From Rhizobacter sp. (GTDB taxonomy: Bacteria > Pseudomonadota > Gammaproteobacteria > Burkholderiales > Burkholderiaceae_C), in the NCBI GenBank assembly GCA_025351675.1, contig JANXVK010000243.1, forward strand, positions 1 to 9,450: DNA of 9,450 nt. Reading direction: 5' to 3'. The notes beneath the pieces are model-generated. The model ran no database searches. It saw only the letters and a list, made by a program, of their open reading frames with translations, and had not been told where the DNA came from. Positions 1 to 6,405 of the stretch are shown piece by piece (the stretch's first letter is position 1; every line of letters starts with the position of its first letter). Made by a program: the position numbers and the translations under genes.

Positions 1-1
1 G

Positions 2-1495
2 GACGTGACCGACCGGCGCCTGGCAGAAGACAAGATTCGCCACCTGGCAAACTTCGACACACTGACCGGCCTGCCCAACCGGCGCCAGCTCATCTGGCGC
101 GCTGAACGTGCACTTGAACACGGCCGGCGCCTGAACCATCAGGTCGCGCTGCTGTTGATCGACCTGGACCGATTCAAGGTCATCAACGACACGCTGGGTC
201 ACGGCGCCGGCGACGAATTGTTGATGGAAGTGGCACGCCGTTTGCGCTCTTGCGTGCGTCACTCCGACCAGGTGATGGAAAGCAGCATCGAATCGATGGC
301 TTCACGCTCGCACCGCACGCTTGAAGCGGTGGGGCGTCTGGGCGGCGATGAGTTCGTGGCACTGCTGCCCGAGGTGGCCGATGAGCGGGACGCCGAGGCG
401 GTGGCATTGCGCATTCTCGAGTTGATGCGCGAGCCCATCGTTGTCGGTGGCCAGGAGTGTTTCGTGACTGCCAGCGTGGGTATCGCGCTGTTTCCGCGCG
501 ACGGCCTGACGGTGGTTGACCTGATGCGCAACTCAGACGTCGCGATGTATTCCGTCAAGTCATCCGGGCGCAATTCGGCGTCGCTGTATCGACCCGCACT
601 GGCAGGGCAGGGGCGCGAGAAACTGGAACTGGAAAGTGCGCTGCACAAGGCCATCGAGCGCGATGAACTGGTGCTCTACTACCAACCCAAGGTAGACGTC
701 CGTGGTGCCAGGATGGTGGGCGTCGAGGCGCTGATGCGCTGGCGTCGCAACGGGGTGTTGATACCGCCCGGCGACTTCATTCCGCTGGCCGAGGAAACCG
801 GCCTGATCGTGCCGTTCAGCGAGTGGGCGATCCGTGAGGCGGCGCGCCAAGCCCGCGTCTGGCAGGACAGTTTCGGGTTCAAAGACTCGATCGCGGTGAA
901 TCTGCCGAACCGCATGTTCGAGCGCACCGATCTGGTCGAGTACATCCACAACGCGGTCACGACTTACGGCGTGCCGCACCATGCGATCGAGCTGGAGATC
1001 ACCGAGACCGGGCTGATGAAGGACCTGCAGAACGTGATCCCGTCGCTGCACCGGCTCAACGAGATCGGCGTCGAGATCTCGATCGACGACTTCGGCACCG
1101 GCTACTCCTCGCTCGCCTACCTGACGACGCTGCCGATCAGCGAACTGAAGATCGATCGCAGCTTCGTGCGCGACCTCGGCATGACGCCGCAGAGCTCGGC
1201 GGTGGTTACCGCGATCATCGCGCTGGCGCGCTCGCTCGGCCTGCGCGTGGTTGCCGAGGGCGTCGAGAACCTGCGCCAGATGGAGGTGCTCCACCGCCTC
1301 GGCTGCGGGGTGATGCAGGGCTTTCTGTTCAGCCGGCCGCAGCCGCCGGAAGACATCGAAAAGTGGCTGCAGCAGACCATCCTGCCGCGCAAGGCGCCGT
1401 GGATCGGCAAGGCCGGCACGGCAGACGGCAGCGATATCGCCGACGCGCTGCGCGCCGCCGAGGGGCGTGACCCGCGCATCAAACCGGCGGGCTGA
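2..1495 (+). CDS. GGDEF-EAL bifunctional c-di-GMP protein, 5' truncated by the window edge
   Basis: Makes and/or degrades cyclic di-GMP (diguanylate cyclase plus EAL phosphodiesterase). The frame is open to the window edge. The first residues (DVTDRRLAEDKIRHLA) are the classic linker after a PAS sensor, so the GTG at base 5 is unlikely to be the start and a sensory part lies upstream. Residues are numbered from that GTG. The GGDEF domain spans about 10-195: DTLTGLPNR near 18, metal-binding Asp53 in LIDLDRFK, GGDEF at 113-117. The EAL domain spans about 208-458: EAL at 241-243, Asn299, EITE at 331, DDFGTGYSS at 361, Lys382 in LKIDRSF, Glu418 in AEGVE, Gln438. All recognised phosphodiesterase catalytic positions are present. 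Oddity: the cyclase I-site RHSD (85-88) lies 24 residues before GGDEF instead of five, because of an insertion of about 19 residues. Both activities look possible from sequence; which one dominates cannot be told. Confidence 0.95.
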   Translation, partial: DVTDRRLAEDKIRHLANFDTLTGLPNRRQLIWRAERALEHGRRLNHQVALLLIDLDRFKVINDTLGHGAGDELLMEVARRLRSCVRHSDQVMESSIESMASRSHRTLEAVGRLGGDEFVALLPEVADERDAEAVALRILELMREPIVVGGQECFVTASVGIALFPRDGLTVVDLMRNSDVAMYSVKSSGRNSASLYRPALAGQGREKLELESALHKAIERDELVLYYQPKVDVRGARMVGVEALMRWRRNGVLIPPGDFIPLAEETGLIVPFSEWAIREAARQARVWQDSFGFKDSIAVNLPNRMFERTDLVEYIHNAVTTYGVPHHAIELEITETGLMKDLQNVIPSLHRLNEIGVEISIDDFGTGYSSLAYLTTLPISELKIDRSFVRDLGMTPQSSAVVTAIIALARSLGLRVVAEGVENLRQMEVLHRLGCGVMQGFLFSRPQPPEDIEKWLQQTILPRKAPWIGKAGTADGSDIADALRAAEGRDPRIKPAG

Positions 1496-1523
1496 AGATG
1501 GCCCTCCCGTCGCTACGCTCCTG

Positions 1524-1535
1524 CCTCCCGAGGGG
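1524..1535. repeat. Short intergenic motif CCTCCCGAGGGG, copy 1
   Basis: The 12-mer CCTCCCGAGGGG is followed closely by GCTC. A near-identical copy, CCCCCCGAGGGG then GCTC, lies at 3295-3306. Both occur just behind a c-di-GMP gene stop and outside any gene. Similar GC-rich quasi-palindromes are, from general familiarity, common between genes in Burkholderiales. Whether this is a true dispersed family in this genome cannot be shown from one window. Confidence 0.35.
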
Positions 1536-1547
1536 GCGCTCAGCTGC

Positions 1548-1581
1548 CAAGGGCCACGAAGAGGCCCCTTCGTGGCCCTTG
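1548..1581 (+). terminator. Perfect 14-bp hairpin downstream of the GGDEF-EAL gene
   Basis: Bases 1548-1561 (CAAGGGCCACGAAG) are exactly complementary to 1568-1581 (CTTCGTGGCCCTTG), leaving a 6-nt loop. The hairpin starts 53 nt after the GGDEF-EAL stop and ends 33 nt before the next ATG. No T-run follows, so it is not a textbook intrinsic terminator. It could stop or stabilise the upstream transcript, or be part of a dispersed palindromic element. The stem is seen directly; the function is inferred. Confidence 0.45.
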
Positions 1582-1614
1582 CGGTTCGGCGGCGGCTGAA
1601 CGCACCGCCGTTCG

Positions 1615-3267
1615 ATGATGGAAGCGACCCGACCGGCCGCACTGAGCGGCAGCGCACCGGACCACGGGCAGCTCGCGAAGGCCACGCTGCGCCGCCTCAC
1701 CCTCGACAAGCTCGACCCGACCCCCGAGAACTACGCGCGGGCGTGGCGCCAGGAGTCCGGCGAGCCGCCTGCGGCTGCCGTTGATGGCCCGGCCACTGCC
1801 GTGTTGATCGAACGCATCGTGCGCGGCATCGAGCGCGGCAGCCGCGGCTGGACGACAGCGCGCAAGAAAGACAGCCTGCAGCGCGTGTTGACCGGCAGCC
1901 GCGGCGACGCCAAGCGGCTGCAGCAGCGCCTGACCCAACTGGTGGCGAGCTGGGACAGCGACACCGGCGATGCCGATGCCGCCGCGCCGTGGTCGAACGA
2001 CGAGACCGTGTTCTCCGCCGGACCCGAGCCGACGCTGCCGGCGCCGCTCGATGCGCTGACCGACGCCACCGCGCTGGCGGCGTGGGGCCGCGCCGTCGAC
2101 GCGCTCGGCGGCACGCTGCAGCTCGCGCTGCCGCCGCAGGACGACGCCCCGCACGAGATCACGACCGCGCTGGCCACGCTCACCGACCGCATCGGCGGCG
2201 AAGGCGCCACGCCGGCGCTGATCGACGCACTCGAGGCGCTGTGCCGGCGCGCCGCGCCGATCCTGCAGCACCGCCACGACCTGCACGACCAGTTGCACGG
2301 CCTGTGTGCCGAGTTGACCGCGAGCCTGACCGATCTCGCCGAGAACGAGAGCTGGGCCAAGGGCCAGTGCGAGGCGATGCAGGTCAAGATCGACGAAGGC
2401 CTGTCCGCACGCGGCATCCGTGCGGTCAGCGAGTTGCTGCGCGACACCCGTGCGCGCCAGAGCCAGCTGCGCGAGGAGCGCGAACGCGCGCGCGACTCGC
2501 TCAAGGGCCTGATCAACCGCATGCTCAGCGAGCTCGACGAGCTCGGTTCGCAGACCGGCAATTTCCACGACAGCGTTGGCCGCTATGCCGACGTGATCGA
2601 GAAGGCAGACTCACTCGAAAGTCTGACCGGCGTGGTGCGCGAGATGGTCGAAGAAAGCCGCACCGTGCAGGCGCTGGTGCAGCAGACGCAAGCGCGGCTG
2701 CAGGCCGAGCATGGCAAGGCGCAGGCGCTGACACAGCGCGTCAACGAGCTCGAATCGGAGATGCAGCGCTTGTCGAGCGAGGTCTCGACCGACCAGCTGA
2801 CCCAGATCGCGAACCGCCGTGGCCTGCTGCAGGCCTTCGACGCCGAGCGCGCGCGGCTGGAGCGCGCCGCGACGACGCTGTCGGTGGGCCTGCTCGACAT
2901 CGACAACTTCAAGCGCCTGAACGACGAACTCGGCCACGGCGCAGGCGACGAAGCCTTGAAATCGCTCGCCGCGATCGTCAGCAAGACCTTGCGGCCGACC
3001 GACCATGTCGCGCGCTATGGCGGCGAGGAGTTCGTCGTGTTGCTGCCCGACACGCCGGTCATTGACGCCCAGCAGATCCTGACGCGGCTGCAGCGCTCGC
3101 TGACCGGCGGCCTGTTCATGCACGAGCAGAAGCAGGTCTTCGTGACCTTCTCGGCCGGCGTCACCGCCTACCGGCCGGGCGAGCGCATCGAAGACGCGCT
3201 GGAGCGCGCTGATCAGGGCCTGTACGAGGCCAAGCGCACCGGCAAGAACCGGACGTGCGTGGATTGA
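1615..3267 (+). CDS. Diguanylate cyclase, GGDEF domain with coiled-coil N-terminal region
   Basis: Synthesises c-di-GMP from two GTP. The protein is 550 residues. The N-terminal part begins with a motif, LDKLDPTPENYARAWRQ (about 30-46), that resembles the start of several Burkholderiales and Pseudomonas GGDEF proteins. A long, charged, probably coiled-coil helix (about 245-390) follows, then the catalytic domain (about 388-550): DQLTQIANRR from 393, metal-binding Asp428 and LDIDNFKRLND, and the signature GGEEF at 469-473. The inhibitory I-site RPTD (460-463) sits exactly five residues before GGEEF, so product feedback is expected. There is no clear transmembrane segment or signal peptide, so it is probably cytoplasmic; the input signal is unknown. 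Two ATGs in a row (1615, 1618) make the start uncertain by one residue, and no strong Shine-Dalgarno sequence is visible. The 119-nt gap to the previous gene, with a hairpin, argues for at least partly separate expression. Confidence 0.95.
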   Translation: MMEATRPAALSGSAPDHGQLAKATLRRLTLDKLDPTPENYARAWRQESGEPPAAAVDGPATAVLIERIVRGIERGSRGWTTARKKDSLQRVLTGSRGDAKRLQQRLTQLVASWDSDTGDADAAAPWSNDETVFSAGPEPTLPAPLDALTDATALAAWGRAVDALGGTLQLALPPQDDAPHEITTALATLTDRIGGEGATPALIDALEALCRRAAPILQHRHDLHDQLHGLCAELTASLTDLAENESWAKGQCEAMQVKIDEGLSARGIRAVSELLRDTRARQSQLREERERARDSLKGLINRMLSELDELGSQTGNFHDSVGRYADVIEKADSLESLTGVVREMVEESRTVQALVQQTQARLQAEHGKAQALTQRVNELESEMQRLSSEVSTDQLTQIANRRGLLQAFDAERARLERAATTLSVGLLDIDNFKRLNDELGHGAGDEALKSLAAIVSKTLRPTDHVARYGGEEFVVLLPDTPVIDAQQILTRLQRSLTGGLFMHEQKQVFVTFSAGVTAYRPGERIEDALERADQGLYEAKRTGKNRTCVD

Positions 3268-3291
3268 CGACCCCAAGGTCGCCTGCGGCGT

Positions 3292-3333
3292 CCGCCCCCC
3301 GAGGGGAGCTCGGTCCGATTGGGGCGGCCGAGC
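3292..3333. terminator. Inverted repeats between convergent genes, possible bidirectional terminator
   Basis: The 84-nt gap between the cyclase gene (ends 3267) and the convergent small membrane protein gene (stop at 3352) can fold in two alternative ways. CCGCCCC (3292-3298) pairs with GGGGCGG (3321-3327), or GCTCGG (3308-3313) pairs with CCGAGC (3328-3333). There is no T-run on either strand. A terminator role is inferred from position and GC-rich stems only. Confidence 0.3.
3295..3306. repeat. Short intergenic motif CCCCCCGAGGGG, copy 2
   Basis: This matches copy 1 at 1524-1535 in 11 of 12 bases and is likewise followed by GCTC. It lies 27 nt after the stop of the diguanylate cyclase gene, in the gap between two convergent genes. 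Confidence 0.35.
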
Positions 3334-3351
3334 GCTGGCCCGAGGTCACGA

Positions 3352-3720
3352 TTAGCAGCCCTTCAGGCTCGGCACGTTGGGGTTGACACCGCCTTTTGCC
3401 AACACGGCGCGCACCGCCTCACGGTCACTCAGGCGCTGCTGCTTCGCCAGCGCGCTGGCCTGTTCCGCCTGTGCTTCGAGCGAGCTCTTGCTCGACAGCC
3501 CGCTGCAGGCGAGCAGGTACACCACATGCCGCGAGGTGCCGAGCGTGACGCCGGTCGTCGACACGATGCGCGGCCCCATCGCCATCAGGTCGTCGTAGCT
3601 CATGCCGACGCGCGGCGCGACCTCGCGCAGGTGCTTGGTCTCGGTCCGGCCGACGAAGAAGATCACGACGAAGGCGACGGCCAAACCGAGCCCGACGATC
3701 GTGGCGATGTACTTGGCCAT
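3352..3720 (-). CDS. Small membrane-anchored protein of unknown function
   Basis: A 122-residue protein starting MAKYIATIVG. Residues about 5-24 form one hydrophobic helix ending FFVGRTETK, so it is probably a single-pass inner-membrane protein or has an uncleaved signal anchor. The soluble rest includes SYDDLMAMGPRIVSTTGV (41-58), a Cys-containing stretch near 72, an Ala/Gln/Ser-rich helix (about 78-112), and the end VPSLKGC with a terminal Cys. I do not recognise a family. The frame is open further upstream to an ATG at 3894, but that extension would run over the aroQ start and has a low-complexity leader. The ATG at 3720 is preferred because it is followed immediately by the membrane helix and preceded by GGAG ten bases upstream. 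It is divergent from aroQ across 118 nt and convergent with the cyclase gene. Confidence 0.7.
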   Translation of the reverse strand: MAKYIATIVGLGLAVAFVVIFFVGRTETKHLREVAPRVGMSYDDLMAMGPRIVSTTGVTLGTSRHVVYLLACSGLSSKSSLEAQAEQASALAKQQRLSDREAVRAVLAKGGVNPNVPSLKGC

Positions 3721-3810
3721 GCCTGCTGCGCTCCGCTGAAAGGTTGCCGGCTCTGTGAGCCAAGTCGTTGCAGCCGATGGTACAGGCGCGGCGCCGTGCG
3801 CGTGCGCTGC

Positions 3811-3816
3811 GACAAT
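3811..3816 (+). promoter_or_regulatory. Possible -10 element for aroQ (GACAAT)
   Basis: GACAAT lies 22 nt before the aroQ ATG, in an otherwise very GC-rich divergent gap. It differs from TATAAT at two positions. I found no convincing -35 at 16-18 nt upstream. This is a weak call from position and composition only. Confidence 0.2.
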
Positions 3817-3838
3817 GGCGGCGACCTGACCACACGAG

Positions 3839-4294
3839 ATGCCCATGACCCGGATCCTGCTGCTCAACGGCCCCAACCTGAACCTGCTCGGCACGCGCGA
3901 GCCGCAGGTTTACGGGCGCGAAACGCTGGCCGATGTCGAGGCGATGGTGCAAGCGATCGGCGCGGCGCGCGGCTCGGGCGTCGACTGCTTTCAGAGCAAC
4001 CACGAGGGCGCGCTGATCGACCGCATCCATGCCGCGCGCCTCGACGGCACCGGCTGGATCGTCATCAACCCGGGCGGTCTCACGCACACCAGCGTTGCGC
4101 TGCGCGACGCCCTCGCCGGCGTGGCGATCCCGTTCACCGAGGTGCATGTGTCGAACGTGCATCGGCGCGAGCCGTTCCGGCAGCACTCGTACCTGTCGGA
4201 TATCGCGGCCGGCGTGATCGTCGGCTTCGGCGTGGCCGGCTATGCGATGGCGGTCAACGCGGCGCTCGACCGGCTCGCGGCCGCGCCCGCCTGA
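3839..4294 (+). CDS. aroQ: Type II 3-dehydroquinate dehydratase
   Basis: Catalyses the third shikimate-pathway step, reversible dehydration of 3-dehydroquinate to 3-dehydroshikimate, in the cytoplasm. The 151-residue length is typical of the small dodecameric type II family. Signatures in order: [17 protein letters not shown] (6-22) with catalytic Arg20 and Tyr25; QSNHEG (52-57); [10 protein letters not shown] (76-85) with substrate-binding Asn77; [14 protein letters not shown] (101-114) with catalytic His103 and substrate Arg114; then a C-terminal helix. The ATG at 3839 gives MPM; the in-frame ATG at 3845 (MTRILLLNG) is equally plausible, since neither has a strong Shine-Dalgarno sequence. 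The gene stands alone between two divergent or convergent minus-strand genes, so it probably has its own promoter. A 12-nt tandem duplication at its end repeats the stop codon in frame. Confidence 0.96.
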   Translation: MPMTRILLLNGPNLNLLGTREPQVYGRETLADVEAMVQAIGAARGSGVDCFQSNHEGALIDRIHAARLDGTGWIVINPGGLTHTSVALRDALAGVAIPFTEVHVSNVHRREPFRQHSYLSDIAAGVIVGFGVAGYAMAVNAALDRLAAAPA

Positions 4295-4311
4295 GCGCCC
4301 GCCTGAGCGCC
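4283..4311 (+). repeat. 12-nt tandem duplication spanning the aroQ stop codon
   Basis: GCGCCCGCCTGA at 4283-4294 is repeated exactly at 4295-4306, and a further partial unit (GCGCC) follows. Because the unit is a multiple of three, the second copy adds an in-frame backup TGA four codons after the first. This looks like replication slippage. Confidence 0.7.
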
Positions 4312-4319
4312 GACGCCGG

Positions 4320-4601
4320 TCAGTCGCGCATCGCCTCGAAGACCGCCGCCGTCGTGTTGACGGCGTGCTGCGCGACCTGGGCCGCGTTCGCCGCGAGCAC
4401 GTGCAGCGGGTAAGTACCCGAGACGATGCCGCCGCAGGCGACCTCGACCGCGCGCACCGCCGGCGGCAACCCCTCGACCGCGTCGGCCAGGCAGTGCACG
4501 ACCGAGCTGAAGCCGCTGGCGTCGAACAGCAGGTCGCCGTCGGCCATCACGCGGTACTCGTACACCTCGTCGGTGCGGTGGATCTCGATGCGGACGATCA
4601 T
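4320..4601 (-). CDS. Small conserved-looking protein of unknown function, 93 residues
   Basis: The product starts MIVRIEIHRTDEVYEYRVMA and ends AVFEAMRD. It has no signal peptide or membrane helix, so it is probably cytoplasmic. The N-terminal half looks like alternating beta strands (IVRIEIHR, YEYRVMADGDLLFDAS). The second half is helical, with a small CGGIVSG turn near 56-62. I do not recognise a family. The open frame extends upstream to 4754, but that leader is Arg/Pro-rich, low-complexity, and would overlap the start of the J-domain gene. The ATG at 4601 is favoured by AAGG about nine bases upstream and by the sudden onset of normal protein composition. It converges with aroQ (25-nt gap) and diverges from the J-domain gene across 145 nt. 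Confidence 0.65.
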   Translation of the reverse strand: MIVRIEIHRTDEVYEYRVMADGDLLFDASGFSSVVHCLADAVEGLPPAVRAVEVACGGIVSGTYPLHVLAANAAQVAQHAVNTTAAVFEAMRD

Positions 4602-4746
4602 GCGGTTCGGCCTTGAGCGGGTGCGCCGAGCCCGGCGTGGCGGGTCATTCTGACCGAAACGCGCCGGTGCGCGTGGCGGTGCCCGGGTGGCGCGCGTGCG
4701 GCATGATCGCGGTCCGGCGCGGTCCGCCGTCTGCCGCGCAACCACG

Positions 4747-5703
4747 ATGCCCAAGGTCCACAGCCACTACGACAACCTCAAGGTCGCCCGCGATGCGTCG
4801 GCCGAGGACATTCGCGCGGCCTACCGGGCCCTGACGCGCAAGCACCATCCCGATCGCAACCCCGACAACGCCGATGCCGAACGCGTGATGTCGGTGGTCA
4901 ACGTGGCTTACGGCGTGCTGTCCGACCCGGTCAAGCGCAGCGAGCACGACCGCTGGATCGCCCGGACCGAGACCGTGCCCTTCATCGACGCCGCCGCGCG
5001 GCCCGTGCGCGGCAAGCCGACCGTGCACACCCCGTCCGATCGCTACCTGACCACCCCGCCCGAACTCGAACGGGCCGCCGCGCAGCGCGCCCGACAGGTT
5101 CGCCTGGAGCGGCGCGTGCGGCGTGTCGTCACCCACGGGCTGCGGCACCGCGTGAGTTACGCGATCGGCGGGCTCATTGCGCTGTGCCTGGCAGGCGCCG
5201 GGCTGGCGTCGCTGGTCGGATCGGGCGGAGTGTTGCCCACGGCCGGGATGCCGGCGCCGGCGGCGAAGGCGGTGCCTGTCGTGGCCGGCTACGTCCGCGC
5301 GCCGGCCGCGCCGAACGGGCGGCCGTGGCCGAGCCGATCGGGCTATGTCGACGGCTACCCGCAGATCAACGCGGACGGCCTGTCGCAGGTGCTGGTCGAC
5401 AATGTCGAGAACGACACCGACATGTTCGCGAAGCTGGTCTCGCTCGACGGCCCGAGCGCGCTGCCGGTGCGCACCTTTTTCGTTGCCGCGCGCAGTCGCT
5501 TCGTGCTCGCCGACCTGACGATCGGCACCTACGATCTGCGCTACCGCAACCTCGCCAGCGGCGGCCTGCTGCGTTCGCCGGCCTTCATCCTCGAAGAGAT
5601 CAGGACCGCGGGCGGCACCCAGCACAGCAGGCCGACCATGAAGATGTACAAGTCCAGCGACGGCAGCCTGCGGACTTGGTCGCTCGGCGACGCCGAATTC
5701 TGA
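4747..5703 (+). CDS. Membrane-anchored J-domain (DnaJ-like) protein with unknown C-terminal domain
   Basis: A 318-residue type III J-protein, expected to stimulate Hsp70 (DnaK) ATPase at the inner membrane. The J domain covers about 6-70, with helix II ending in the essential HPD motif at 34-36 (KHHPDRNPDN) and helix III AYGVLSDPVKR. There is no G/F-rich region, zinc centre or DnaJ C-terminal domain. An Arg-rich stretch (116-135) precedes one membrane helix (about 139-160); by the positive-inside rule the J domain is cytoplasmic. A Pro/Ala linker follows. A C-terminal domain (about 198-318) is rich in beta strands (LSQVLVDNVENDTDMFAKLV, GTYDLRYRNL) and ends LGDAEF; it should lie in the periplasm. 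I do not recognise it as a named family. The ATG at 4747 is chosen because the J domain starts six residues later; the longer frame from 4687 adds only a low-complexity leader. First gene of a probable operon with the next two. Confidence 0.88.
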   Translation: MPKVHSHYDNLKVARDASAEDIRAAYRALTRKHHPDRNPDNADAERVMSVVNVAYGVLSDPVKRSEHDRWIARTETVPFIDAAARPVRGKPTVHTPSDRYLTTPPELERAAAQRARQVRLERRVRRVVTHGLRHRVSYAIGGLIALCLAGAGLASLVGSGGVLPTAGMPAPAAKAVPVVAGYVRAPAAPNGRPWPSRSGYVDGYPQINADGLSQVLVDNVENDTDMFAKLVSLDGPSALPVRTFFVAARSRFVLADLTIGTYDLRYRNLASGGLLRSPAFILEEIRTAGGTQHSRPTMKMYKSSDGSLRTWSLGDAEF

Positions 5704-5730
5704 CCCGTAACCTCACCTCGACTGCGCCCG

Positions 5731-6405
5731 ATGTTCACCCTGCACCACTGCGTCAGCGCCCGCTCGTTCCGGGTCTTGTGGATGCTCGAAGAGCTCGGCG
5801 CCGCCTACACGCTGAAAGTGCTGCCGTTCCCGCCGCGCGCGACGGCGCGCGAGTTCCTGCTCGTCAACCCGCTGGGCACGGTGCCGGCATTCTTCGACGG
5901 CGAACTGCGCATGACCGAGTCGGCGGCGATCTGCCAGTACCTCGCGGCGCGCGCCGCGCCGACGCCGCTGAACGTCGAGGCGCACGAGCCCGCGTTCGGC
6001 GCTTTCCTGAACTGGCTCCACTTCGGCGAGGCGACGCTGACCTTCCCGCAGACCCTGGTGCTGCGGTACGGCCGGCTCGAGTCGGCCGAGCGGCGTTCGC
6101 CACAGGTCGCGCAGGACTACGCGAAGTGGTTTCACGCGCGGCTGCGCACGCTGGAGCCGTTGCTCGCGACGCACGACTTCGTCTGCGCCGATCGCTTCAC
6201 CGCTGCGGATGTGTCGATCGGCTACGCCTTGCTGCTGGCGGAATACCTTGGCCTCTCAGCGCAGTTCACACCGGCCGTCGCCGGCTATTGGCAGCGTCTG
6301 CGCACACGTGACGCGTTCCAGCGCGCGCTGCAGGCGCAGCAGCGGGCCGCGATCGAGCAGGGCGTTTCGACCGTTCCCGCACCCGACACACCGGCCCCAC
6401 CATGA
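5731..6405 (+). CDS. Glutathione S-transferase family protein
   Basis: A 224-residue cytosolic GST-fold protein, expected to conjugate glutathione to an electrophile or to use it as a cofactor. The thioredoxin-like N-terminal domain (about 1-75) contains SARSFRVLWMLEELG (9-23), the cis-proline motif GTVPAF with Pro52, and the glutathione-binding MTESAAICQYLA (61-72) with Glu63 and Ser64. The all-helical C-terminal domain (about 85-205) carries the folding motif DRFTAADVSIGYAL with Thr157 and Asp160. Candidate activating residues near the N-terminus are Cys7 and Ser9, so I cannot assign the class. The start lies 27 nt after the J-domain stop, and its stop overlaps the next start as ATGA (6402-6405), which suggests one transcript and translational coupling with the acyl-CoA ligase. 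The substrate is unknown. Confidence 0.92.
   Translation: MFTLHHCVSARSFRVLWMLEELGAAYTLKVLPFPPRATAREFLLVNPLGTVPAFFDGELRMTESAAICQYLAARAAPTPLNVEAHEPAFGAFLNWLHFGEATLTFPQTLVLRYGRLESAERRSPQVAQDYAKWFHARLRTLEPLLATHDFVCADRFTAADVSIGYALLLAEYLGLSAQFTPAVAGYWQRLRTRDAFQRALQAQQRAAIEQGVSTVPAPDTPAPP

Noticed and set aside
560..1657. Long minus-strand open frame of 365 codons opposite the GGDEF-EAL gene
   Set aside because: It mirrors a gene with unmistakable GGDEF and EAL motifs. Its product is rich in Arg, Ala, His and Gln without any domain, as expected of antisense frames in GC-rich DNA.
1540..2568. 342-codon minus-strand frame opposite the diguanylate cyclase
   Set aside because: Repetitive Arg/Ala/Gln/Leu composition, and it overlaps the coding part of a clear cyclase gene.
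3721..3894. N-terminal extension of the small membrane protein to an ATG at 3894
   Set aside because: It would overlap the aroQ start and put an odd leader before the membrane helix; the ATG at 3720 has a better upstream sequence.
4709..4726. Direct repeat GCGGTCCG, two copies ten bases apart, upstream of the J-domain gene
   Set aside because: Too short and GC-rich to separate from chance, although a regulator site is not excluded.
4687..4746. Twenty-residue extension of the J-domain protein
   Set aside because: J domains normally begin close to the N-terminus. The extension is Arg-rich, low-complexity, and falls in the divergent promoter region.
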